DNA of 64,000 nt, from assembly GCA_001510575.1 (NCBI GenBank), contig LNGK01000005.1:3929795-3993794 (forward strand), in the 5' to 3' direction. This DNA is from Knoxdaviesia capensis (lineage: Eukaryota; Ascomycota; Sordariomycetes; Microascales; Gondwanamycetaceae). The notes below the pieces were generated by a model. That model was given only the letters and a program-made list of their open reading frames with translations, had not been told where the DNA came from and ran no database searches. Positions 25,008 to 35,661 of the stretch are shown in pieces. Positions within the stretch are counted from its first letter, which is position 1. Each line of letters starts with the position of its first letter. The position numbers were made by a program, and so were the translations under genes.

Positions 25008-28000
25008 CTTCTTATAGCCTTTCAAGCGAGCGAGCCGGACGATGGCCTGAAATGGGACGAGGACTTGCAGTGGGGATGTTGTTTACGTAGCATGAATGAC
25101 GTGGGTTGGACCGTGAAAAAGGGAAATTTGGCGCGGCCAGCAGAGAGATCTCGAGGTGTGTTTCGTTTCCTGCGCCCGGCTTGCGATCCTGGGGTGTTGC
25201 AACCTACCCAATCCAGCAAATCAGCCTGTTGGGACTCGCCGTCGCCGAGAGGCCTATTTCGGGGGTTCTTGTTGGTGCTGGGTTTGAGAAATACGAAGTC
25301 CTCGCCCGTCTCACAAAGCCGTCAACGGCTTCTTTCTCTCGGAAAGGGGGCCTCTGTCCCAACGACGATCGTCGACTTATATACACCGGGACCGGAAATT
25401 TGCACGGGATGAAGACCTACCATGGTTGTTGTCGTGAATTGTGTGTGCCCACAGAATAGAAAAAGCTGGTCCCAGAGGTCTGTTTTCCTTCTCCCCCAAG
25501 GTATTTTCAGTCATGTTGGCCCCTTTCTGGCGGTGTTGGGTGGTGACACCAACGCAGCACGATGAGACGTGTACGAGAGCACAAAGGGCACAGAGAGGCA
25601 AGAGGAGAAATACACAACAAGAAAACATAAAAAAAAGCCTCCGATCGCTGAATACAGGATTTTTAAGGTTCGGACGAAGGAGATTACAAAGTGCTGTGGG
25701 AGCTGGGTCAGACAAATAAGAAGCAGCAGAAAACGATGTGAGAGAGTGTCTGTGTGTTATACGGATGTGTTAGCGGTTCTGTGTAGCCGACTTACGTATG
25801 AGTGCTGGAAAGAGGGACCAAATACAGGTCCAGAGTGCACGTAGAACCGGCGAGAAGACGGTGGGACGTACGACGGAAACAGGCAAATGACTTACACAGG
25901 AGCTGGCTTTCACAGCAGCGCAGCACAGAGACACAGCCGGTGGAGCAGTGTGCAACAGGACACACACGCATGCGAGGGCCAAGGAGATATAAGTCGAGGC
26001 CCTGAGCCCTGAGCAACAGTCTCGCAGAGACCCGAGGGGGGCCAGTTACCAGCCGATTTGGGGTGGTATCAACTGTCGACAGGAGCTGAGGGCCAGCTGC
26101 TTGCTTGCTGGGCCCTCCCCTGGCTGGACACCGGGGACAGTTCTCAGTGGTATTACTCTGGCATTGTATCAGAGTGCTTGTCAGTCCTGGAATATAGCCG
26201 AAAAAGCTAAATTGGAGCCGGGCTGATTGCAACAAGATGGTAAAAAGCTGGGGAATTCCTTCAAGGCCAGTCGAAGCGCTCTGCCTTTCTTTCAAGTCCG
26301 GCTTGCAGACGGACGCTTTTATAGACCAGGAAAGGCTATATCGAAAACCCGGGCCCGACCATTGTAATAAATGCAATAAAAAAGTTTTTCGAGTTAAAGG
26401 GACCAACAGCACCAGCGCCAGCGCCAGAACCAGCACCAGCATGCCCTAAGAAATAAGAGAAAAAAAAAAGAGAGAGGATCGAACTTATCCCGTATAAGCG
26501 AGCGGATCCAGCTGCAGATACGCACAGCCGTTGGACTGTTTCAGTGGCGTTGGGGTGGGTGGTGGGAAGAGGCCAAAAGAAGAAGCCCTGGTGTTTTCTG
26601 CACAAATGTATTCACGGCGCGTGGGGTTTTGTGCACGCTGTTCTGAGAGCTTGGAGGGCACTTCTGGCATTTCTGATGCTATGCTCGAGCTTTATACAGG
26701 GTCGTGTCGAGGTTCATAACTCTGTAGGCTTGTCTGAGATCTTCGGCTTCCCCCCTCATTAACATTAATTCAGGACTCGGGCATTAAGCACAAGTGGTTC
26801 CAGACCTGGTCAAAGAGGAATAAAAAAAAGAAAATGATAATGATAAAGTAATCCCCTGCGTGTATGCAGCCCGGAGGCTAGGTCTGCGACGGGAATATCG
26901 ACAAGGCTTGCAGCTGGAGTCCAGCGCACCCACACGTCCCTCTGTCAAGATTCACACGTCGCTTTGTGTGCTGGACCCTTCATGGTGTCTCTGAAATACT
27001 GTACACATTGCCTTTTCAGACATTCTATGCAGGGTGCCGTGGATGATGCTATAAGCTGTCATGGCGGGCACCTCCTCTCGCTCCCGCCCTGGGGAAGCAC
27101 ATTCCACGCAACTTCTGCGGAGATCGTGGAGGCCATCCAACTCTCTTCTCTCTTCTCCTCTCCGTCTCTGGAGAGCGTGCAGAACCGGCATCATGGACAG
27201 CAAAAGCAGAAACTGTAGACGAGGTGCTGGGGCACCATACCGTCGCAGAGAGAACTTTGGTCAACGCCGTCATCTGTGTATCAACAGCAGCATCATCATC
27301 ATCATCAGCCGGCGCGGTGATCAGCGGCCAGGTCCGGCGGCCACCACGTCGTTGTCGGGAGATCTTGAGCGAGCCCTCGTTTTTCTTCCTCTTGTCCTCC
27401 CTCTCTCTTTTCAACCTGGGACACACGGGGAGAGAAAAAAAAACCCCCCCCAAACCCCCTGGGCGGCGTAACACTCTGACGGTGGCGTCGGAGACTGGCG
27501 TATTTCCTTCCCTCCCTCTCTCTCTTGGTGCAGAGTGTGTACCGTATGATGTCTGCTTAGTACAGAAGAGGAAGTCCAGAACAGCAAGCGAACACCGATC
27601 ATCGTGGCCCAGCTTGACATGGAGAGAACGTGTGTGTGTAGTGTATTCACGACGTGAGGATGCACAATTCCCACACATCCAGCTTGTACAGAGAATAGCA
27701 TCTCACGCTTTCTGTACACACTTTATTCCCATCTAACACGGCTCAACCGGCCGGACAATCGTCGGCCACCACCCCAAAGAATAAAATAAAATTAAACTTA
27801 AAACCCCAAAGCTTTTATACCGGCAGAGCTGGACTTACAGCGGCCGGAGAGACACGCCCCTCTGGGCAGATGGGCACAGTCCGGTGCTCTTACACTCCCC
27901 TCGCTGTCTCTGGTGGCGCTTCTGTGTGTGGGCCTTTCTCCTCTCTCTCTTCCCTTTCCCAGTAAGCAAGCCATCACCCAAAAAGAGAAAAGAAATCAAA

Positions 28001-28680
28001 GAAAAATAAATATACAAAAAAGATAGAAGGCGTTTCCCCAGCCCTGGGAGGAGGGAACAAAAAACCCAGCCAAACAGTTGATATCATTTGCGGGCGAAGA
28101 AACCGGCGGCGGTCGCTTTTCCCTTCGCCAGCCTTAAGCCGCACGCCCCCCCAACAACAAAACACGATGCGATATACAGTACTAGCCAAAAGCCCGGCTG
28201 TTTTAAGTGGTAATTTACAAGTCTGGAGCTTGTAATACTGGTAATTCCTGGAGTACTCCTCCCCGGATTCAACGCCGGTGCATTTTACGTGCCCTACACA
28301 TAGTACTGTAGTTGCTACTTGTTCCTAGCGACTGGCTCTCTCCTCTCTGTCTCCTTTTATTTTATTTTATTTTATTTATTATCTATCTTTTGGCTTCCGT
28401 ACTCACCTCCCCCATGCAGTTTGGTCCTGGATCTCACTTCAAAAGCAGGACAAGGACAATTTCTCGTTTCTTTCTATGTTGGGTCTAGCGGGCCTGGGGG
28501 CATGGCTGTCTATCTTTCCCTGCTGAAGATGGGAGATGGAGGAGGGGTTCTGTGCCTCGATGGTCTGCATCTGAGGACACCGTTGCCACATATCACGGCC
28601 TGTGTAAGTGCCAGAGATGTTCTCGCTCTTCGTGATGGCATGCCGACGAGTGTACAGAGAACTACATAGAGGAGGTAGTA

Positions 28681-29898
28681 TGTGCTGTACAGTACAGTGC
28701 TATGTATCTTCCCTGCCGCCACTCTCCAAGTCGGTACGGCATCGGATACCGACTCGCTCTTAAGCCTCGCCGCCGTTCTTCTTCACCCGACCTGGGTTTG
28801 TTTCCTCGCCTCACATCCTTGTCGAGATTGTTTTTGTTTCGAGTTTCTCTACTACTACCTAGCAGGAAAAAGAAAAAGAAAAGATAATGGCCTAGCCTGT
28901 TATACATCCACCCATCCACACACAAGTTCCCTCTCTTCCGCAAATCCACACTACCCACACACACCCACACACACACACTCTCCCTCTCTCTCACCACCCC
29001 ACCCCCCTTCTCCAGGGAATCCATCTCTTTCTGTGTGCTCAGACACCGCGTCAATCCCCCGAGTTGAAGTTGGTCATTTATTATTTCCTTTTCGTCGTGA
29101 CTGTAGACTAACTCCCTCTGTCTCTCTCACTTGCTCGCTCTTTACTGGTCTCTCTGTCGATCTCTCTCTTTCTCTCACTCAATCTCTCTCTCCGCTCTGC
29201 GTCTCCCGATTCAGCCTGGCCAGTTTGCCTTTCTTCAAGGTTTGCACCTGTCATTTCGTCCGCCCTTGTCCATCCATGCTGCAGAGTCAAGGTGCTCCTC
29301 CTCGTCTGTTTCTCTTTTCTCGTCCCCCAATGTTTCCCTCTTCTTCCTCTCCTTGCCCGTGATCTCTTGTTCTACCTGGATTACAGCCTTTTTATTTTTA
29401 TTTTGTTTTTATGCATGTTCACTCTGTTCGATATATCCCAGTTTTGCAAAGCCACCTCTTTAATCCAAGACCTTTGAGACCACCCCCTCTAGTTTGTACA
29501 GTATATCTTTTTCTGATTCAGACTCGACGCAATCCATACACCGACCCCTAGGAAGCCCGGCGTGCGTCTATCAGAGACAGACACAAGAATATACTCAACA
29601 ACAACACTTCTTGAGCAACCACACAGAAAAGAAGAAAACCCAGCCGAAAAGAATAAAAAAAGAGGTCAAAAGCGGGGAGGGGAAGGGCAAGACCAACTTA
29701 AAGAATATCCACCAAAAGGAAACCACAGCAAAAGAGGGACGGTGGTTAAGAAAAAGAAACGCCCGAGGAGCCCTCTCCCTCTCTCTCTCTCTTTGGATTC
29801 TCTTGTGTCTCTTCCCGGATACGTCTAGATGCAGCAATTCCACCCAGTGCTACTGAGCCACAGACGCACATAGTGTCCTCTCACTCTTGCAGCTTCCA

Positions 29899-29929
<31 letters not shown>

Positions 29930-31891
29930 CTGTTTCTCCGGCCTTTCTGCCAGCTGCTGCTCCTGGCCACCGCGTGTCGATCGCCGTCCCTTACATCTCA
30001 CAGCTGACGTCGATGTGAGGCCGAGAAGTTGCAGGACGGAGAGAAAGAAGCACAAGCACGCACACACACACACACACACATTCAACAACGCCGAAATTAA
30101 GCACACGGCAGGAATAGCCAGCCAGAGAGAACTGCGAGTGTGTTCCAAGATACACGTCACTTGCGCACACCACTTCTTGTCTCTCCCTGTCCTGTATAAG
30201 AGAAGATCGGAGTCTGCCCTTTTGCATACCAGGTTTCTGTCTTCTGCTTCTTCTCTCTTTTCTAGATACACGCCCCCTCCTCTTGGCCTCTCTCTCTTAT
30301 ACAGTATCTTGTACTCTGTCTGCACTGGACACTTACATCCAGACTGCCTGCCAGTGTCACCAGGTTGGATCAGAGACAGTCCACCCTCATCTTCACGTAT
30401 TTTCCTCCAATTTGGCCGGCTTTCTCTATCTTCTCTCTCTATCCTACTCTCTCTCTCTCTCGCACACACACTCTCTCTGTCTCGCAGCCTGGCCTGTCTT
30501 TCAGGCTGTCAGATTCTGTCTTACACACTCCCTGGCCCTGTCTCTGCATCGGTCTCCCTCGGCCTCCACCATCCTCGTTGATTTTCCTCGCCCCCCCTCT
30601 TTTTTTTTCTTCCCTTGCCAACCCTGCATAGACATACTGTACTGTACACGATACAGTACACTGGCCCAGTCTTTTTCTTTTCTTTTTCCCTATGTCTATC
30701 GTCGTTGTCAGAGACCGCGGTCTTCTGTCCTGTGTTCCTCTCTGTACCTTTGTACCCTCTCCACCCTCTCCACCCTCTCTCTCTCTCTCTCCGACCCACA
30801 GACTCTTGCTTCCTTATCCCTCCCCATCTATCTTCACTCCTCCCCCCTTCCTGCTACTTGCTTGCTTACCCTACAAGACGCATCCTGTACTCCTCTTCCC
30901 TCCTAAACACACACCTCTCTCTCTCTCTCCTACGCTCTGATACTTGACACATCCCACCAATTGCAACCCTCCATGATCTCTCTTCGTTTTATACTGCCCT
31001 CATCCACTAGAGCCACTCTCTCACACACCACCCTCGCACATATACCGGCTGTATTTCTCTCCTCCTCCTCCTCTTTTTCCTCCATCTCGCCATCATCCTC
31101 TTCGCCTCTCCCCCGTCCACCCGCAACCTCCACCGACCCTGTATCGTGTTTCCCTTCTCGATAGAGATAGATCTTCATTCATGCATCTATCCGCACATAC
31201 ATCGCCTGTTGATATGCCACTTATATATATCTCGGCCTGGCCCTCATCCGTTTAAACCAGAACCCGGAAGTCACATCTCCCACCTCGATATATCTTCTGC
31301 ACATCTTCACCCACTCTCTCAGCATCAACTATACTATATAACATATATCCAACACACCTCAGCTCACTAACAACTTCGACCTCCTCCATCTTCAACTCTG
31401 CCTTTCAGTAATCCTCACCTCTTCCTTCTTTGCTCTATAGACACCATATGTCCCCCTCCATTCACCTCTCTCTGTCTTCTAACCTCCTATGATTCCCCTT
31501 TGGGCCACCTCTGTTGGATCCTAAAAGTCCCCAAATCCCACCCTCTCCTCTTTTAGTCTTAACGCCCTTGCCTCCCTCTCGGGACGGCGCATATTAAGCC
31601 TGCCCATCCTCCCCGTTGACGCCACTTCATTCTCTTGCCTGTCTGTTTCGACTGTTTCGACTGTCTCTCTTGTCTCTCCACACGCTCTGCCACTCTGTGC
31701 CTATAGAGACACTGGACTCAAATACACCACACCTCCCTCCTCCACTCATCATCACCGTCTTCTCCTTCCCGATTTCCTTCTTCTTCTTCTTTTTCTTCCT
31801 CGTCCTCTCTGACATTGGTTTTCCTTTTATTCTCTTTCCGGAAATTGCCTTCTTCCTTGCTCTTCTCTTTCGCCTATACCCCGTTTTTATC
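28681..31891 (+). other. Pyrimidine-rich upstream region/leader of the C2H2 factor gene
   Basis: Most of this 3.2 kb is C+T-rich on the + strand (blocks at 29100-29400, 29898-29930, 30420-30520, 30560-30960 and 31020-31760), ending directly at the C2H2 start codon. Fungal leaders and core promoters are often CT-rich on the coding strand, so part of it is probably the transcript leader. It also carries palindromes (28685-28692 and 30638-30660) and a G-run plus CGTGT motif in minus orientation (30267-30280). An in-frame open extension runs from 31616 to 31891 but begins at a TTG and is low-complexity, so I treat it as untranslated. Confidence 0.5.
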
Positions 31892-33801
31892 ATGGACGTA
31901 TACGCATACTCGACACGCCCGATGAGCGGAGAGCCACGACACTTCCAACACCCTGACCAGACGCACCTTCACTTCCACTCCTCCCAACAGTCCCAGAACG
32001 CTGACCAGAACACCTACTTGCACCCGCAACAACCCCAACACCAGCAGCCTCTGTTCCGCAAGGACTGGTCTTTGGAAGAGCAACACCAGCCGCAGAGCTC
32101 GCTCTCCTGCCGGGTGACTCCGCTGCCTCCGCTCTCGTTCGACCTCACTCCCCGTCTGCTTGCCGGAGCCGAGCCGTCGCCTGCTCTGGCCACCGCCACG
32201 TCGATCTCCTCGTGCGGGTCGTTGTCGTCAGTGTCGTCCTCCTCTTCTTCGGGCTCCGCCGCGTCGTCGTCGTCTGTGTCTTCCGCCGCCTCGTCTGCCC
32301 CGGCCTCGTCTCCTTGCACGGCCCACTCCCCTCTCTACGAAGTCATCTCGCGGGACTCTTCTGGCTCCAGCCACGGTGTCTCTAGCAGCCACCAGCAGTT
32401 GTTCTCTCACCCTTCTCACCACAGCTCGAGTGTCGGTGTCAGTGACACAACCCCGTCTGGTGCTGCATCTTCGACCTACCCGCAGTTCCAGATCAACAAC
32501 GCGAACGCTGCCGCTGCTGCCGCTGCCGCTGTTGCTGCCGGGTGGCCGTCTCCTTTCCAGAACGTGCCCATGCCGACTTCGGGCTCCCGGGCTTCCTCCG
32601 ACTCGCACCGCGGCCTTGCTTCGCCGGCAACCACCACAACCACCGCTCCGTCTCACCAAACCACCGTCACGGCGCCGTCAACGTCTCACAGCTACGATAC
32701 CGGAGCGGGGAGCATCCGCCGGAGTAGCCACAGCCTCAGCAGCAGCACCAGCAGCATAGTTCCCAGCACCCCGGCCACGTCGACTGGATTCCCGGCCTCG
32801 TCACCGCACATGCAACACTCGTCGCACCTCTCGTACTCTCCGCCGCCGCAACAGCAGCAATCGAGCCTTCACCACATGCACGGAATGCACGGCTCGGCCC
32901 ATTCGATGGCTGCGACCGAGCAGGGCTGCGTGATGCCGGATCCCGCGGTGGCTTACCAGACTTCGCAACAGCACCAGCACCAGCAGATTCAACACCAGCA
33001 ACAACAACACCAGCAGCACCAACATCTCCAGCAACACCCTCAGCATGCTCACCAGGTGCACCCGCACCACCAGCAGATGCAACATTCTCCCCACGCCGCC
33101 GAGTACCACCACCAACACCAGCAGCAGCAGCAACAGCAGCAACAGCAGGCCCAGTATCCTTACCTAGCACCACACCACATGAATGCTCCTCCGCCGCCCA
33201 TGACCCTGCCCTCGCAGCATGTTCAGCATCAACACCACCAGATGGGCCAGATGCGGCAGGTTTCCGGCCCACAGCAGCCGCAGCAGGCGCTTGAGTCTGT
33301 GATTGACTTTTCCCAAGACACCATGGCTGCCGCCGTCATGGCGGGCAACGCCGGTGTTGTCATGTCGACCGGCCAGAGTGGATACGGCCATCCCGTCGAT
33401 CCGCCCGTGCTGGCATCCTCGGCCCATCCCCTCGGAGTGCCGCAACAACAACTGCTGAGCAGCTTCAGCACGCTCTCGCGCCGCGTGCCCAAGCGAGCGC
33501 ACTCCTGCAATATCTGCGGCAAGTCGTTTACCCGGCCCAGTGCCCTGGAGCAGCACAAGGCGGTGCACACCTCGGAAAAGAGTAAGATAAACCCCACCCA
33601 CCCACGGTTCGTTGGAGTTGTTTTGGGAACGCAGCCATACTAACTCTGTGTCCATTTTTGGTCTGTTCAGGATACGCCTGTGACATGTGTCCCAGCCGCT
33701 TCAACGCAAAGTCCAACATGACCCGCCACCGGAGAACTGTCCATAACCCCGTGTACCCGGTCAAGACGAAGAAGAGATCGCTGTCTCGGTCAGACATGTG
33801 A
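31892..33801 (+). CDS. C2H2 zinc-finger transcription factor with Q/H-rich N-terminal region, 606 aa
   Basis: Two exons, 31892-33581 and 33671-33801; the 89-bp intron has donor GTAAGA, branch ACTAAC and acceptor CAG. The start ATG has A at -3 and G at +4. Splicing completes two tandem fingers at the C-terminus: C539-x2-C542-x12-H555-x3-H559 and C567-x2-C570-x12-H583-x4-H588, joined by the linker TSEKRYA. A basic tail follows (KTKKR, possible nuclear signal). The first 530 residues are low-complexity: Ser-rich (about 100-200), an Ala run (about 205-215) and Gln/His-rich with a poly-Gln run (about 360-425), typical of transactivation regions. The role is presumably nuclear, sequence-specific DNA binding. 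I cannot name the orthologue with confidence; two-finger factors of this layout occur among fungal developmental and secondary-metabolism regulators. Convergent with rax2. Confidence 0.88.
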
Positions 33802-35661
33802 GGGAGCCGCGCTCTCTCTCCTTCATCCACCGCTGATTCCCTTCTGTCTTGGTTGATATGCCCTCAACCAAGGCGGAACACATCCATCTCGGCCACCAAC
33901 GGCCGTGGAATTCACATTCCACACACACCTCACATACGCACACACAACCTCTTCCACCGCTTCCCATTCATTTGCTTTCTCGATGTTTCTCCCCGGGAAG
34001 GCCATCGTCCTCGCAAGTCGGTTTTGCTCTGCTTTTTGTTTTTCCCCCATGATATCTCTACTGCTCATGTTCTGGTTTGATTTTTTGATATCTGGACCCC
34101 GGATAATACCCATCATCCACAACTGCTGTTGTTTCTCTTTTCTGTTTCGACATGACGACTTTCAAGTTCTATACTTATTACTACTACTACTCTTTCACTA
34201 TATTATTCTTAATTCTTTTTTTGCACTCCGTTCCACTACCCTCTCCACGGGATATTACAGTCACCGTGGACCGGGATTTCAGGACCCGCGCTGGGGCGGA
34301 CTGGGAGTGAGCTGGCTGGCGGGAGTACTTCAAAAATGATGATGATTTTGGCTCTATATTTTGCCGGTTTGTTTTTTTTTTCCCTGGCTTATCTTACTGT
34401 ATTGGGAGGCTTTTTTCTTAATTATTTTAATATTTCCTTGATCTCGGGGTTTCTTCTCTTTTCATTTCCTTTTGCTTTTGGGGTTCGTCTTTGATTGACT
34501 TTTCTGTCTAGGTCCTTGGTGAGGGCCTGTGGATAACTGTGATCAGGGGCACTTTATACCATACACGGCATTTCTGTTTGGATACTCTGCACACCAACCG
34601 GTGGTGAGAGGGTCTTGGGTTTGGGAGTTTTTGAATAGCGCATTTGGGGGTTCTTGGCTAGCTGATTCTTATATACACGGTATCCATTCTTCTATATGAT
34701 TTTCTCTGATATGTTATGGTATATGGACATAATGAGGGCAGAGGCTATCAGCACTCTAGTTCAACATCTACAAAGCGTCTAGTTAATACTCGGACAATGA
34801 ATGCCCCTAAGAAGATAGATAAGAGGGTAGGCAGAGAGGGAAGCACAGGAAAGAACCAACAGACCGGAACCACTTAATGGATTTCAAGAAACCTTTTATC
34901 ATCTATCTAAAAAAAGAGAAAGCCATCTCTGACTTGCTTGCTATGTACTATGTAAATAGATATCCTCCTCCTCCTCATAAGCAAAATATAATATAATCTT
35001 CGGAAATTTTCACGTTTTTCTTCTGCTTCTCCGGTTCCCCATAGAACAAAAAAACAACCAAGCACCAAGAAAAGTAAGGTAGATCCTATGAACAGAGAGA
35101 TACCAGAAGATATAAAAAAATTGTAGGGGAATAAGAAAAGATATAGGGAAACAAACAGGGGGGGTATTAACAGGAGGAAAAAAGAAGAAAAGTTAAACAT
35201 TAAGAGACGAAAAGGGGGGGAACAACACGGAGAAAAGGGCACGAGAGAAAAGGCTGTCATGAAGAATCATAAAAAGGGGGAATGAAAAAGTTAAAAGGAG
35301 AGAGAAGAAGAGGTTGGTTTTTTGCGGTACTGAATATGCATGCAATGTATGCTAGGCAAGCAGGAGAAAAAAGAGAAAAGCAAGTGAAGAAGAAGAACAC
35401 AGGAGAGTTCAAAGAAACCCTGCTAAAAAAAGAACACCCGTTCCATGCAATGAAGAAAGAAGACGGAGCAAAAAGGGGAGTGCGGCTTGTGTGTGGGAGG
35501 TAATCATCATCGTTAAAAAAGTCGTCAATGGATAAAGTCGTCAAAAGTCTCAGCCAGGCTGACCGAGAGTATTCGTTCATTTTCCACGAAGAACCCGAAA
35601 AAAAAAGGGTTCCACAAGTGGGAACGAACGGACTGTGCTGATCAGAGGGGGAAGAAGATCC
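33802..35661. other. Convergent 3' region between C2H2 factor and rax2
   Basis: A 1.86-kb spacer between two convergent stop codons. The left part (33802-34700) is T-rich on +, as expected for the 3' untranslated region of the factor. The right part (34850-35600) is A/G-rich on +, meaning T/C-rich in the sense of rax2. No coding frame is convincing: the hydrophobic frames here come from T-runs. No clear terminator element can be assigned. Confidence 0.6.

Larger units (their letters stand above)
15001..28680. other. Gene-poor DNA, segment 3
   Basis: No gene with a recognisable domain. Contents: the G20 tract (15665-15684), a CAC array (17881-17919), palindromes (18221-18239, 20227-20250), a 14-mer tandem repeat (18408-18462), two telomere-like CCCTAA units (about 20970), the 73-bp repeat pair (20401-20473 and 23303-23376), CTG/TTG triplets (22321-22370) and a long CA array (24946-25005). 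Weak coding candidates at 17340-17480 (minus), 18911-19396 and 21011-21316 are discussed separately. Confidence 0.55.

Noticed and set aside
31616..31891. Upstream in-frame extension of the C2H2 factor (92 codons)
   Set aside because: It begins at a TTG, is Ser/Leu/Phe low-complexity from CT-rich DNA, and the ATG at 31892 has excellent context.
32160..33655. Other-frame and antisense frames over the C2H2 factor exon
   Set aside because: Repetitive Ser/Gln/His codons keep all frames open; only the + frame ends in a zinc finger and splices correctly.
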